DNA from: Rhodovulum sp.
GTDB taxonomy: Bacteria > Pseudomonadota > Alphaproteobacteria > Rhodobacterales > Rhodobacteraceae
Reading direction: 5' to 3'
Assembly: GCA_020637615.1 (NCBI GenBank)
Contig: JACKKC010000010.1
Coordinates: 1 to 64,000, forward strand
Length of the DNA: 64,000 bases
Of the stretch, positions 25,371-34,234 are shown one piece after another; position 1 is the first letter of the stretch, and every line of letters begins with the position of its first letter. Below the pieces are notes generated by a model. It searched no databases. It saw nothing but the letters and a program-made list of their open reading frames with translations, and was not told the DNA's origin. The translations under genes were made by a program, and so were the position numbers.

Positions 25371-26051
25371 TCACTCCGAAGGCGCCGGCCCCTCGCTCTC
25401 CTCGGCCTTGGCGCGGCGCCGCGTCCGCGGCCGGCGCGCCGGCGCTGCCGGCGGCGGCGGGGCCTCGGTGGCGACTGCAGCCGGATGCCCCGATCCGTTG
25501 AGCTCCGGCGCGGCAGGCTGGGGCGCCGACGCCTTCTCGGGCTCGCTCCGGCCCTCCGGCGTCTCGATCAGCCCGCCGTCCGCCTCGCGCTCGTCATCGG
25601 CATCGAAGGTCGTCATGCCCGAAGCCGAGCCGGACGAGACCGCGGGCTGTGCCCGGGGCCGATCCTCGAAGGCCTCCTGTCGCTGGTCGCTCCTCCGGCC
25701 GCCCTCCTCGGCACGGGCCTCGCCGTTGCGCTGGTCCTCGCCGCGCGACCCTTCCTCGCGCTCCTGGGCGGAGCGCTGCTCCATCTGCTGGCGCAATGCC
25801 TCGCCGAGCATGCGGCTGTAGTGCTCGGAATGCTGCAGGAAGCTCTCCGCCGCCACCCGGTCGCCCGAGACCTGCGCATCGCGCGCCAGCGCCTGGTACT
25901 TGTCGATGATCTGCTGCGGCGTGCCGCGCACCTTGCCGTCGGGCCCCGCGCTCTCGAAGACGCGGTTGACGATGTTGCCCATGCTGCGGCGCTGGTTGCT
26001 GTGGCCGCCGCCTGACTTGTTTCTGGAACGTTGCTTGTTCGATGGTCTCAT
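25371..26051 (-). CDS. DUF4167 domain protein
   Basis: 226 residues. The conserved DUF4167 region is the first 80 residues: basic RPSNKQRSRNKSGGG, VNRVFESAGPDGKVRGTPQQ and YQALARDAQVSGDRVAAESF, LQHSEHYSRML. The remainder is low-complexity Glu/Arg then Pro/Ala and probably disordered, ending in ARRPRTRRRAK. It follows prfA-prmC on the same strand, its usual place in alphaproteobacteria. The Arg-rich ends suggest RNA or ribosome contact, but no function is established that I know of. Confidence 0.88.
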   Translation of the reverse strand: MRPSNKQRSRNKSGGGHSNQRRSMGNIVNRVFESAGPDGKVRGTPQQIIDKYQALARDAQVSGDRVAAESFLQHSEHYSRMLGEALRQQMEQRSAQEREEGSRGEDQRNGEARAEEGGRRSDQRQEAFEDRPRAQPAVSSGSASGMTTFDADDEREADGGLIETPEGRSEPEKASAPQPAAPELNGSGHPAAVATEAPPPPAAPARRPRTRRRAKAEESEGPAPSE

Positions 26052-26259
26052 GCCGAGGGGTTTCCGCCATTTCTCTTGGCTTTGCCGGGATCGAGGGGAG
26101 CGGCGTCACCGCATCCGACCGTCATCCCGAAGCGTCTGTGCACTTGTCGGACCCGCCACGCGAGGCAATTGGAATAATCGAACGCTTCTGGCTGGATCAC
26201 GAGGAGTCTATAACCACGCTCCGGGAAAAGACAAGCGCAAATCCCGACGCATGAAGCAC

Positions 26260-27102
26260 TTATCTGACCAAGACCTCGATCACGCGGTCGCGCCCGTCGA
26301 GATCGCGGCGAATCGAAATGGCGCCGAACCCCGCCGCGCGCAGGATCCCGGCCACGCTCCCGCCCTGGTCGGCACCGATCTCGAAGAGCGCCCGCCCTCC
26401 GGGCACGAGCGCGGCGCCGAGCCCCGCCGCGATCCTGCGGTAGCTCTCGAGCCCCGTCGGGCCCGGCGAAAGCGCCAGGGCCGGCTCCCAGTCCCGCACC
26501 TCCGGGGCGAGCCGGGCGAGCTCGGCCTGCGCGATATAGGGCGGGTTGCTCACCACCAGATCGTATCGCCCCGCGAGGCCCTCCAGCCAGTCCGCGCGCC
26601 GGAATTCCGCCCGGCCCGACACCCCATGCGCGGCGGCATTCGCGGCCGCGACCTCCAGCGCCGCCTCGCTGACATCGGTGCCCGAGCCGGTGGCGCCGGG
26701 CCATTCGGCGAGCAGCGTCACCAGGATCGCCCCGCTTCCGGTCCCGAGATCGAGGATGCGCCGGGGCGGGCGGCCCGCCAGCGCCGCCTCGATCAGGGTC
26801 TCGGTCTCCGGGCGCGGATCGAGCACATCCGACGTGACGCGGAACCGGCGCCCCCAGAACAGCCGATGGCCGAGGATCTGCGCCATGGGGCGGAACCGCC
26901 GCCGCTCGGCGAGGAGCCCTGCCAGCCGCTCCCGCGCCGGCCCGGGCATGTCCTCGCGCAGGGCGAGCGTCACCCGGTCCGGCGCGATCCCGAGCGCCGC
27001 GGCGAGCAGGAGCCGCGCATCCCGCGCCGGCTCGGCGATGCCCGATGCCCTGAGCAGCGCCACCGTCTCGCTCAGCGCCGCCTGCACGCCCGAGGGCGTC
27101 AC
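26260..27102 (-). CDS. prmC: Release factor glutamine methyltransferase
   Basis: 280 residues. N5-methylates the Gln of the GGQ motif in release factors. The N-terminal helical substrate domain (about 1-80) carries ARLLLAAALG. The SAM domain has ILDLGTGSGAILVTLL near 116-131 and the catalytic VVSNPPYIA. Its ATG overlaps the prfA stop by 4 nt, so the modifying enzyme is co-translated with its substrate. Confidence 0.95.
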   Translation of the reverse strand: MTPSGVQAALSETVALLRASGIAEPARDARLLLAAALGIAPDRVTLALREDMPGPARERLAGLLAERRRFRPMAQILGHRLFWGRRFRVTSDVLDPRPETETLIEAALAGRPPRRILDLGTGSGAILVTLLAEWPGATGSGTDVSEAALEVAAANAAAHGVSGRAEFRRADWLEGLAGRYDLVVSNPPYIAQAELARLAPEVRDWEPALALSPGPTGLESYRRIAAGLGAALVPGGRALFEIGADQGGSVAGILRAAGFGAISIRRDLDGRDRVIEVLVR

Positions 27103-28154
27103 GCGTCGAGTTCCGCGAGACGGCTCGCCTGATCCGCGGTGGTCAGGGCCTCGATCACCTCGCCGAGATCGCCCTGCAGGATCTGGTCGAGCTTGTAGAG
27201 CGTCAGGCCGATGCGGTGGTCGGTCACCCTGCCTTGCGGGAAATTATAGGTGCGGATCCGCTCGGAGCGGTCGCCGCTGCCGACCTGGTCCTTGCGGTCG
27301 GCCGCCCGCTCGGCGTCGCGCTTCCGCCGCTCGATGTCGTAGAGCCGCGCGCGCAGCACCTGGAGCGCCTTCGCCCGGTTCTGGTGCTGCGACTTCTCCG
27401 AGGAGGTCACAACGATTCCCGTGGGCAGATGCGTGATGCGCACGGCGCTGTCGGTGGTGTTGACGTGCTGGCCGCCCGCGCCCGAGGCGCGCATCGTGTC
27501 GATGCGGATTTCGGTGGCGGGGATGTCGATGTCGACTTCCTCCGCCTCGGGAAGCACCGCGACCGTCGCCGCCGAGGTATGGATGCGTCCGCCGCTCTCG
27601 GTGACCGGAACCCGCTGCACCCGGTGGACGCCGGATTCGAACTTCAGCCGCGAGAAGACCCCTCGCCCGCTGACATGGGCGACGAGCTCGCGCAGCCCGC
27701 CGATCTCGGTCGGCGTCTCCTCGACGACCTCCCAACGCCAGTTCTGCGCCTCGGCGAAGCGCTGGTACATGCGGGCGAGATCGCCGGCGAAGAGCGCGGC
27801 CTCCTCGCCGCCCGTGCCCGCCCGGATCTCGAGGATCGCCGACCGTTCGTCCGCCGCATCGCCGGGCAGGAGCGCGAGCCGGAGCGCCTGCTCGACCTCG
27901 GGCAGCGCCGCCTTGATGCGCGCGAGTTCCTCCTCGGCGAGGTCGCGCATCTCCGGATCGGCCAGCAGGCGCCGCGCCTCCTCCTGCTCCGCCAGCAGCT
28001 TCCGGAAGGCGTCGATGCGCTCCACCACGGGCTTGAGCTCGGCATATTCGCGCGACAGGGCCGGCAGATCCGCGACCGAAGCCCCCTCGTTGAGCCTCGC
28101 CTCGATATAGTCGTGGCGCGCCCGAACCTGGTCGAGCTTGTCCATCGGGATCAT
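27099..28154 (-). CDS. prfA: Peptide chain release factor 1
   Basis: 351 residues. It terminates at UAA and UAG. The GGQ motif is in RASGAGGQHVNTTDSAVRI. The codon-recognition loop region is GVHRVQRVPVTESGGRIHTS, with PVT in place of the commoner PAT tripeptide. The PCRF domain EIRAGTGGEEAALFAGDLAR precedes it. Start choice: ATG 28154 gives MIPMDKLDQV, matching RF1 N-termini; the second ATG at 28145 is possible. It is downstream of ispG with a 135-bp gap. Confidence 0.96.
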   Translation of the reverse strand: MIPMDKLDQVRARHDYIEARLNEGASVADLPALSREYAELKPVVERIDAFRKLLAEQEEARRLLADPEMRDLAEEELARIKAALPEVEQALRLALLPGDAADERSAILEIRAGTGGEEAALFAGDLARMYQRFAEAQNWRWEVVEETPTEIGGLRELVAHVSGRGVFSRLKFESGVHRVQRVPVTESGGRIHTSAATVAVLPEAEEVDIDIPATEIRIDTMRASGAGGQHVNTTDSAVRITHLPTGIVVTSSEKSQHQNRAKALQVLRARLYDIERRKRDAERAADRKDQVGSGDRSERIRTYNFPQGRVTDHRIGLTLYKLDQILQGDLGEVIEALTTADQASRLAELDA

Positions 28155-28289
28155 CTGGGCTCACGCGTCTCGCTTCAGCCCGGCGCTATGGCGCGAAAGC
28201 TCCGGGCGCTGCAAGTCCAATATGGCCTCCCGCGCCCTCGGGGCCCCGGCGGCGGCGCGCGGCCGGCCCGGTCCCCTTGCAGCCCTTGC

Positions 28290-29426
28290 CTATTCCGCGG
28301 CCTGCCCGGGCGCCGCCTCCGCCGCGCTCTCGATGGCCGCCGCGCGCTGCTCGACCAGCTCGACGATGTGGTCGACCATGCGCGCGTTGTCGAGCTTGTG
28401 CGCCTGTTTCCCGGCGAGATAGACCATGCCGGATCCGGCCCCGCCGCCGGTGAAGCCCACATCCGTCATCAGCGCCTCGCCCGGCCCGTTGACCACGCAG
28501 CCGATGATCGAGAGCGACATCGGCGTCTTGATGTGCTCGAGCCGCTTCTCGAGGATCTCGACGGTCTTGATGACGTCGAACCCCTGCCGGGCGCAGGACG
28601 GGCAGGAGATGATGTTCACCCCCCGATGCCGGAGCCCCAGCGCCTTGAGGATCTCGAAGCCGACCCGCACCTCCTCGACCGGATCGGCCGAGAGGCTGAT
28701 CCGGATCGTGTCGCCGATGCCCATCCAGAGCAGGTTGCCGAGCCCGATCGCCGATTTCACCGTGCCGCCCAGCATCCCCCCGGCCTCGGTGATCCCGAGA
28801 TGGATCGGCGCGTCCGTCGCCTCGGCCAGCTGCTGGTAGGCCGCCGCCGCGAGGAAGACGTCGGAGGCCTTCACGCTGATCTTGAACTCGTGGAAATCGT
28901 TCTCCTCGAGCAGCCGGATATGAAAGAGCCCGCTCTCCACCATCGCATCCGGGCAGGGCTCGCCGTATTTCTCCAGCAGATGCTTCTCGAGGCTGCCCGC
29001 GTTCACCCCGATGCGCATCGAGCAGCCGTGATCGCGCGCCGCCTGGATCACTTCCCGCACGCGCTCGGGCTTGCCGATATTGCCCGGATTGATGCGCAGG
29101 CAGGCCGCGCCGGCCTCGGCCGCCTCGATCGCCCGGCGGTAGTGGAAATGGATGTCCGCCACGATCGGCACCGGGCTCTCGTGCACGATCTCGCGCAGGG
29201 ATCGCGTGGATTCCTCGTCCGGGCAGGACACCCGCACGATATCGGCACCGGCATCGGCGCAGGCCTGGATCTGCGCGACCGTCGCCGCCACATCCGTGGT
29301 CGGCGTGTTGGTCATCGTCTGCACGCTGATCGGCGCATCGCCACCGACCGCCACGGATCCGACATTGATCCGCCGCGACCGGCGCCGGCTGATGTCCCGC
29401 CAGGGACGGATCGGGTTATGTGTCAT
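28290..29426 (-). CDS. ispG: 4-hydroxy-3-methylbut-2-enyl diphosphate synthase (IspG/GcpE)
   Basis: 378 residues. [4Fe-4S] enzyme converting MEcPP to HMBPP in the MEP isoprenoid pathway. The N-terminal TIM barrel has VGGDAPISVQTMTNTPTTDV, VPIVADIHFHYRRA and LRINPGNIG. The cluster cysteines lie in SCPSCARQGFDVI and IIGCVVNGPGEA. The length fits the bacterial two-domain form. A dispersed repeat copy lies in its upstream region (29534-29660). Confidence 0.96.
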   Translation of the reverse strand: MTHNPIRPWRDISRRRSRRINVGSVAVGGDAPISVQTMTNTPTTDVAATVAQIQACADAGADIVRVSCPDEESTRSLREIVHESPVPIVADIHFHYRRAIEAAEAGAACLRINPGNIGKPERVREVIQAARDHGCSMRIGVNAGSLEKHLLEKYGEPCPDAMVESGLFHIRLLEENDFHEFKISVKASDVFLAAAAYQQLAEATDAPIHLGITEAGGMLGGTVKSAIGLGNLLWMGIGDTIRISLSADPVEEVRVGFEILKALGLRHRGVNIISCPSCARQGFDVIKTVEILEKRLEHIKTPMSLSIIGCVVNGPGEALMTDVGFTGGGAGSGMVYLAGKQAHKLDNARMVDHIVELVEQRAAAIESAAEAAPGQAAE

Positions 29427-29741
29427 TCAGGATGAGGTCCGCGCTCTGAGCCAGAGCCGAAAATAGGCCGCCCGCGCGGGAAAGTCATCCCTTGCCCGAC
29501 GGTTCCGCCGCGCGATCGCATCTGAAGATCATTCCTTATTCTCCGACCGCCCCGCCACCAGACCATGGCAGCGCCCGGCCCGGGCGGAAGCGGAGCGACC
29601 GCGTCGTGCCGGAGGCAGGCCTTCGGCGTGACGGGGCGGGACGGGCGCTGCCCGTGCTGGCGCACGGGCGGGTTCCCTGGATGCGTCTTGCTCCAATCGA
29701 ACGCGCAGTCTGGGCGGGATGGCGAAGCCCCGGCGGTCGGT
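29427..29741. other. 315-bp intergenic region upstream of ispG
   Basis: Between the ispG start and the ridA stop. It holds repeat copy A (29534-29660); the rest shows no gene. The ispG promoter must lie here, but I see no clear -35/-10 pair. Confidence 0.5.
29534..29660 (+). repeat. Dispersed intergenic repeat, copy A
   Basis: About 127 bp, one of four related copies (others at 31365, 34235 and 39841). The shared order is a pyrimidine-rich start, a GCCCCGCCAC block, GGCAGCGCCCG, a CGGGCGG/GCGGAGCG stretch, GTCGTGCCGGAGGCA(C/G), GCCTTCGGCGTGACGGGGCGG and a terminal CGGGCGCTGCCCG. Three small hairpins can form (CGTGCC/GGCACG partly lost here, GCC/GGC around TTC, CGGGC/GCCCG). This copy is slightly diverged (ACCAGACCATGG for ACGAGACGAGGG). 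It is intergenic and non-coding. Confidence 0.75.
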
Positions 29742-30122
29742 CTAGGCGCGCCTCAGCGCCGTGACCTCGATCTCGACGCGCATCTCGGGGCGGATCAGCG
29801 CGGTGACCACGGTGGTATTGGCCGGGCGGATCTCGCCGAGCGCGGCGCGCAGGGCCGGGGCGATCGCCGCATGGTCGGCGGGATCGACGAGATAGACCAC
29901 GCTGCGCACCACATCCTCGAAGGAGAATCCCGCCTCGCGCAGCGTCCGGCCGATCGTTGCGAGCGCCGCCTCGGCCTGGGCCGCCGCCCCCTCGGGCATG
30001 GTCATGGTGGCGTAATCGTAGCCGGTGGTGCCGGAGACGAAGCACCATTCGCCCTGCACCACGGCGCGGCTATAGGCGAAGTCGCGCTCGAATTCCGATC
30101 CGGTGCTGATCCGGCGCCGCAT
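29742..30122 (-). CDS. RidA/YjgF family protein
   Basis: 126 residues, single Rid domain, expected to form a trimer with enamine/imine hydrolase or related activity. Conserved parts are FERDFAYSRAVVQGEWCFVSG-type N-terminus, AEAALATIGRTLREAGFSFE, VVRSVVYLVDPADHAAIAP and the C-terminal RPEMRVEIEVTAL. The catalytic-pocket Arg of the RidA subgroup (normally in R-N-T or R-S-A contexts) is not evident in RPANTTVV, so it may belong to another Rid subgroup. GGGGAG precedes the ATG. It lies 21 nt after the YbdK-type ligase. Confidence 0.85.
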   Translation of the reverse strand: MRRRISTGSEFERDFAYSRAVVQGEWCFVSGTTGYDYATMTMPEGAAAQAEAALATIGRTLREAGFSFEDVVRSVVYLVDPADHAAIAPALRAALGEIRPANTTVVTALIRPEMRVEIEVTALRRA

Positions 30123-30143
30123 GGCTCCCCTCCCCCTCCCGCC

Positions 30144-31271
30144 CTATTCGGCGAGGAACTCCTCGATCAGCGTGTCGACCACGCGGCGGAGCGCGCCGGC
30201 ATCGTCCTCGCCGGCCTCGCGCGCGGCGGCATAGGCGAGGCGCTGGCGATGGGCGGAAGTGCCGTCGGCGAGGATCCGGCGCAGGCCCGCGAGCTCCTCG
30301 GCGCAGCCGAGCGCGGCGGCGTCGCCGGAGACGAATTCGATCAGTTCCTCGATCAGATCCGCCAGGGGCACCGCCTTGCGCTGGCCGTGGTCGATGAGCT
30401 TGCCTTCGGCGCCGTAGCGCTGCGCCCGCCAGCGGTTCTCGCGGATCAGCGTGGCGGGATAGATGCGCCAGCGCTGGTTCTGCGCGCGCAGGCGGTGCAG
30501 GAAGGCCAGCAGCGACTGGTAGAGGGCGGCGAGCGCGGCCACGTCCGGAAGCCGCGGGCAGACGTCCGTGACCCGCTGCTCGAGCGTGGGGAAGCGCGCC
30601 GAGGGGCGTACGTCCCACCAGAGCTTGGTCCCGTCCTCGATGCATTGCGAGGCGACCAGATGGTCCACCAGCCGGCGGAATTCCGAGAAGCTGTCGAGCC
30701 GGTCCGGCAGGCCGGTGCGCGGCAGGGCGTCGAAGACGGTCAGGCGGTAGCTCGCGAGCTGGGTGTCGGAGCCCTCCCAGAAGGGCGAGGAGCAGGAAAG
30801 CGCGAGCATGTGCGGCAGGAAGTAGGAGACCTGGTTCATCATGTCGATGCGCACGTCGTCGTCCTCGATCCCGGCATGGATGTGCATGCCGCAGATCAGC
30901 ATGCGCCAGGCGGCCGCGCCCATGTCGTTCCAGAGCCCGTCGTAGCGTTCCTTGCGCGTATGGCTCTGGCGCCGCCAGGTGGCGAAGGGATGGGTCGAGG
31001 CGGCGATGACCGCATAGCCGTATTCGCCCGCCGCCGCCGCCACCGCCGCGCGCAGGGCGCGCAGCTCGGCCACGGCCTCGGCGACGCCGGGATGGGGCCG
31101 CGTGCCGACCTCGACCTGGCATTGCAGGAATTCGGTGGTCACCTGGTCGCCCGCGGCCTTGCGGCAATCCTCGAGGAAGCCGGCCTCGGGCTCGGCGACG
31201 AGGTCGCGCGTCTCGCGGTCGACGATGAGGTATTCCTCCTCGATTCCGAGGGTCAGCGACGATCGCTCCAA
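30144..31271 (-). CDS. Carboxylate-amine ligase, YbdK/GCS2 family
   Basis: 375 residues. A member of the glutamate-cysteine ligase 2 family (ATP-dependent carboxylate-amine ligation). Markers are LTLGIEEEYLIVDRETRDLV, TEFLQCQVEVGTRPH, ICGMHIHAGIEDD (metal-binding His) and IYPATLIRENRWRAQRYG. I chose TTG 31271 because GGGGAGGA sits 5 nt upstream; the frame extends 19 codons further to another TTG at 31328 without such a site. It forms an operon with ridA. True glutathione-type activity is not assured for this family. Confidence 0.85.
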   Translation of the reverse strand: MERSSLTLGIEEEYLIVDRETRDLVAEPEAGFLEDCRKAAGDQVTTEFLQCQVEVGTRPHPGVAEAVAELRALRAAVAAAAGEYGYAVIAASTHPFATWRRQSHTRKERYDGLWNDMGAAAWRMLICGMHIHAGIEDDDVRIDMMNQVSYFLPHMLALSCSSPFWEGSDTQLASYRLTVFDALPRTGLPDRLDSFSEFRRLVDHLVASQCIEDGTKLWWDVRPSARFPTLEQRVTDVCPRLPDVAALAALYQSLLAFLHRLRAQNQRWRIYPATLIRENRWRAQRYGAEGKLIDHGQRKAVPLADLIEELIEFVSGDAAALGCAEELAGLRRILADGTSAHRQRLAYAAAREAGEDDAGALRRVVDTLIEEFLAE

Positions 31272-31645
31272 GCCTTCCTCCCCTGCCGGCGGAGGGCGAT
31301 AGTGATACGCTTCCAGGCGCGCGGTCAATCGCCGCGCTTGCGGGTTGAGAGGGATCGTATCTAGAGCTTATCCTTTCTGTCTCGCCGGTCCCACTACAAG
31401 ACGAGGGCAGCGCCCGACCCGGGCGGGGGCGACGCGCCCGCGTCGTGCCGGAGGCACGCCTTCGGCGTGACGGGGCGGGGCGGGCACTGCCCGGCGGTGC
31501 CCGCCGGGCAGAATGGCGACGCTGGGCGCGCCTGGAATTCGGGCGGACGCGGTTGCGTTGCCGGATGCATTTCCCCTGTTGCGGGTTGCGCTCGCCGCCG
31601 GTGGCCCTAGGCTCCAGGACCCTGGCCGAGCGGAAGAGATCGCCG
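31272..31645. other. Divergent intergenic region between ybdK-type ligase and cytochrome c
   Basis: 374 bp between two divergent genes. It contains repeat copy B at 31365-31492. No other gene is seen, and promoters for both genes should be here but are not distinct by eye. Confidence 0.5.
31365..31492 (+). repeat. Dispersed intergenic repeat, copy B
   Basis: Same 125-130 bp unit as copy A. It keeps ACAAGACGAGGGCAGCGCCC, GTCGTGCCGGAGGCACGCC, TTCGGCGTGACGGGGCGGGG and a terminal GGGCACTGCCC. The CGTGCC-GGA-GGCACG and ACGCC-TTC-GGCGT hairpins are both perfect here. Confidence 0.8.
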
Positions 31646-32050
31646 ATGCGCAGCCGATGGATCCTGGTCGGAGGACTGGCGCTGGGGATCCTGGTGCTGG
31701 CGGGCTATGCCATGCGGCCGGCGGAGGATCCGGCGGTCGCGCGCGGCGAGCATGCCTATCGCATCTGCGCGGCCTGCCACATCATCGACAGCGAGGCCGA
31801 GCCGCATTCCGCGCCCTCGCTCGCCGGGGTCGCGGGGCGGACGGCGGCCTCGGGCGACTTCGCCTATTCCGAGGCGCTGCGGGCGGCGGCCGCGGCCGGG
31901 CTCGTCTGGAACGACGCGGCGCTCGACGCCTTCATCGCCGATCCCGACGGCTTCCTGCCCGGCACCAGCATGGGCTTCGCGGGGCTCGCCGATCCGGCGG
32001 CGCGACGGGACGTGATCGCCTTCCTCCACGCCCGGCTCGGCGCGGACTGA
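31646..32050 (+). CDS. Membrane-anchored small c-type cytochrome
   Basis: 134 residues. One uncleaved N-terminal helix (about 5-23) anchors a periplasmic class I cytochrome c. The heme site CAACH is at 41-45 and the axial Met is Met109 in LPGTSMGF; a final helix reads DVIAFLHARL. The ATG at 31646 follows GGAAGAGA. The sequence resembles the cytochrome c2/c552 type (membrane cytochrome cy-like), a carrier between bc1 and oxidases, but at this length the partner is uncertain. It is convergent with the lipoprotein gene. Confidence 0.88.
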   Translation: MRSRWILVGGLALGILVLAGYAMRPAEDPAVARGEHAYRICAACHIIDSEAEPHSAPSLAGVAGRTAASGDFAYSEALRAAAAAGLVWNDAALDAFIADPDGFLPGTSMGFAGLADPAARRDVIAFLHARLGAD

Positions 32051-32060
32051 GCCCCGCCGC

Positions 32061-32579
32061 TCAGCCGCCCGCCACGGGCACCGGCACGCGCACCTCGCCG
32101 TAGCGCACCACCGGCACGCCCCCGCTGGCGCCATAGCCGCCGCCGTACCAGCCGAAGCCGACCCCGACGCCGCCGGCATTGCCGGTGCCGACCGAGACGC
32201 CCACCGCCGGCCAGCCGCCGAGCCCGTTCGACCAGGCCTGGGTCGGGGCGGCCACCACCGAGCCGGAGGCGGCGCCGGCGGCGCAGGTGACGGTGACCTG
32301 CGGCGATTCCGCGCCGAAGCTCGGCATCAGGAGCCGCGCCGGGGCGGTGAAGCGCGCGGAGAAATAGGGCGAGACCGCCTCGCAGCTGGCACCCTGGAGC
32401 TCGCCCACACCGCCGGCCGGCACCGCGCGCACGATCAGCTGGGTCTCGCCGCGCGCCACCGGCGCCGTCGCGCCGGGGGTCGGGCTGGCCGAGACCGTGG
32501 GCAGGCCGGGCGGCGCGGCCGTCGAGGCGCAGCCGGCCAGCGCCAGCGCCGCCAGAAATCCGGTTCCGTTCCGAATCAT
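32061..32579 (-). CDS. Lipoprotein, paralogue 1 of a three-member local family
   Basis: 172 residues. Lipobox LALAGC with Cys17. The central block is shared with the proteins at 33011 and 34415: QLIVRAVPAGG, ELQGASCEAVS, FTAPARLLMPSFGAESPQV and TVTCAAGAASG, that is, two spaced cysteines flanking a PARLxxPxxG core. The C-terminus is Gly/Tyr-rich (GVGVGFGWYGGGYGASGG) and ends VVRYGEVRVPV, like the YP-x-x-x-V ends of the paralogues. I do not recognise the family. It is divergent from a secreted-protein gene and probably sits in the periplasm or outer membrane. Confidence 0.75.
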   Translation of the reverse strand: MIRNGTGFLAALALAGCASTAAPPGLPTVSASPTPGATAPVARGETQLIVRAVPAGGVGELQGASCEAVSPYFSARFTAPARLLMPSFGAESPQVTVTCAAGAASGSVVAAPTQAWSNGLGGWPAVGVSVGTGNAGGVGVGFGWYGGGYGASGGVPVVRYGEVRVPVPVAGG

Positions 32580-32637
32580 CGTGTTAATCCCCCGCTAACC
32601 ATGGCGGGGCAGACTTGCCCCGATCGAAAGGCACTGC

Positions 32638-33000
32638 ATGACCCCGCGCCCGATGCTCGCCGCCACCCTGCTCGCCGCCCTGCTCGCCACCCCGGCGCTG
32701 CATGCGGAGGAGCCCTTCGCGCGGCCCGCGCCGGCCGCCCTGCGCGAGACCGCCGCGCCCTGGCGGGCGGTGGTGGTGACGCGCCCGCCGCTCGCGACCG
32801 GCCCGCGCGCGCTCTTCGCCGGGGCCGATGCCGGGCGGCTGGCGGTGCAGGTCAGCCGCGGCCGGCGGCCCGGCGCGCCGGAGATCCCGCCCGGGACCGA
32901 TCTCCTGCGCGTGCTCCAGGATGCCTGCGCCCCGCTGCCGCTGCAACGGGCGGAGGCCGATCCGGTTCCGCGCGCCCGGGTGGTTTCGCTCGAATTCTGA
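32638..33000 (+). CDS. Small secreted protein of unknown function
   Basis: 120 residues with a clear Sec signal peptide (about 1-23, core LLAALLATPAL then HAEEPF). The mature part is Pro/Arg/Ala-rich with RAVVVTRPPLATGPRALFAG and ends LLRVLQDACAPLPL then RVVSLEF. There is a single cysteine and no motif I recognise. It lies inside the cluster of lipoprotein paralogues but on the opposite strand, starting 58 nt from paralogue 1 (divergent). Confidence 0.6.
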   Translation: MTPRPMLAATLLAALLATPALHAEEPFARPAPAALRETAAPWRAVVVTRPPLATGPRALFAGADAGRLAVQVSRGRRPGAPEIPPGTDLLRVLQDACAPLPLQRAEADPVPRARVVSLEF

Positions 33001-33010
33001 CGGCGCGCGC

Positions 33011-33502
33011 TCAGCGCAGCGCCACCGCAAGGTCGGGATAGACCAGCGGGCCGGTCTTCTCGTAGCCCCACCACCAGCCGCCGCCCCAGCCGGCGCGGCG
33101 CACCCCGCTCGGCCGGCCTTCCTCGGGCCAGCCATAGGCGGGCTGGACCACCGCCTGCCCCGCGAGCTGGCCGTTGGTGCAATTGGCGACGAGCTGCGGC
33201 GCGTCCGGCCCGAGGTCGGGCAGCACCAGCCGCGCCGGGGTCACCAGGTCGGCGGTGAAGTAGTCTCCGCCGGAGACGCGGCAGCGCGAGCCGGGCATCT
33301 CGACCCAGCCGCCTTCGGCGTCGGGCACGAAGGCGCGCACCGCGAGGCCGGTCTTCCAGCGGCCGGGCGGCACGATCTGCGCCGCATTGGGCTTCATCTC
33401 CACCAAGGGCAGGTCGGTGCCCGAGCCGCTGCCGCGGATGCCCGTGTCGCCACAGGCGGCGAGCGCCAGGAGCCCCAGCACGCCGAACCCGATCCGTCCC
33501 AT
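33011..33502 (-). CDS. Lipoprotein, paralogue 2 of a three-member local family
   Basis: 163 residues. Lipobox LALAAC with Cys17. The family core is GLAVRAFVPDAEG, EMPGSRCRVSG, LVTPARLVLPDLGPDAPQL and VANCTNGQLAGQA. The C-terminus is Trp/Gly-rich (AGWGGGWWWGYEK), ending VYPDLAVAL. I chose ATG 33502 because GGAG lies about 6 nt upstream; ATGs at 33514 and 33520 are in frame. It is downstream of the HdeD-like gene by 53 bp on the same strand. The family is not recognised. Confidence 0.75.
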   Translation of the reverse strand: MGRIGFGVLGLLALAACGDTGIRGSGSGTDLPLVEMKPNAAQIVPPGRWKTGLAVRAFVPDAEGGWVEMPGSRCRVSGGDYFTADLVTPARLVLPDLGPDAPQLVANCTNGQLAGQAVVQPAYGWPEEGRPSGVRRAGWGGGWWWGYEKTGPLVYPDLAVALR

Positions 33503-33555
33503 CGTCTTCTCCATCGTCATCGGCCCCGCGGGCCTCTTCGTTCGGCCCGGGCGGG

Positions 33556-34137
33556 TCAGTCGACCGCCGCCGTGCGCAGCCGCCAGGCGAGATAGCCCTG
33601 GGCGGCACCCGCCGCGATCAGCTGCACCCCGAGCAGGAGGCCAAGCAGCCAGGCCGCCGCCTCCGGCAGGGCCCCGATCAGCACCACCGCGCAGAGCACC
33701 GAGACCACGCCGCCGGCCAGCACCCAGATCCAGTCCTGCATCGGGCGGATCATCAGCGCGAAGACGATGCGCGCGATGCCGCCGACCATGAAGAGCACCA
33801 GCATCAGGAAGGTGATCGCCACCAGCCCCGCCTCGGGATTGCTGATCAGGAGATAGCCGACGATCATCTCCAGCGCCACGGAGACCAGCTGCAGCCAGAA
33901 ATAGGGCACCTGGGTCGCACCGAAGAGCGAGACGATCTGCACGATGCCGCTGAGGATCAGGAGCCAGCCCAGCAGCGACAGGAAGCCCACGCTCATGGCG
34001 AGCGGGAAGATCAGCGCCAGCACGCCCGCCGCGACCATCACCCCGCCCTGGATCAGGAAGAGCAGCGACCGCTTGCGGATGGTGCCGCGCACGGCCTCGC
34101 GCAGGACGCCGGAGGCCTCGTTGACGGAAATCGGCAC
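33556..34137 (-). CDS. HdeD family acid-resistance-like membrane protein
   Basis: 193 residues with about six membrane helices, an HdeD/DUF308 protein. Visible are LFLIQGGVMVAAGVLALIFP, SVGFLSLLGWLLILSGIVQI, LEMIVGYLLISNPEAGLVAI, LVLFMVGGIARIVFALMI and a final pair of helices. Two internally similar halves fit the DUF308 repeat. The GTG at 34137 has GGGAG 7 nt upstream; an ATG at 34182 would add 15 residues. HdeD of E. coli supports acid resistance at high density; here only membrane location is certain. Confidence 0.82.
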   Translation of the reverse strand: MPISVNEASGVLREAVRGTIRKRSLLFLIQGGVMVAAGVLALIFPLAMSVGFLSLLGWLLILSGIVQIVSLFGATQVPYFWLQLVSVALEMIVGYLLISNPEAGLVAITFLMLVLFMVGGIARIVFALMIRPMQDWIWVLAGGVVSVLCAVVLIGALPEAAAWLLGLLLGVQLIAAGAAQGYLAWRLRTAAVD

Positions 34138-34234
34138 TGTCACTCTCCCGAAAGGAACCGCTGCGGCGATGGACCATCGCAATTCGCGGCGCGTCTGGCA
34201 ACAGCCTCGCGGCGGGCCGCCGGGCTACTGCATT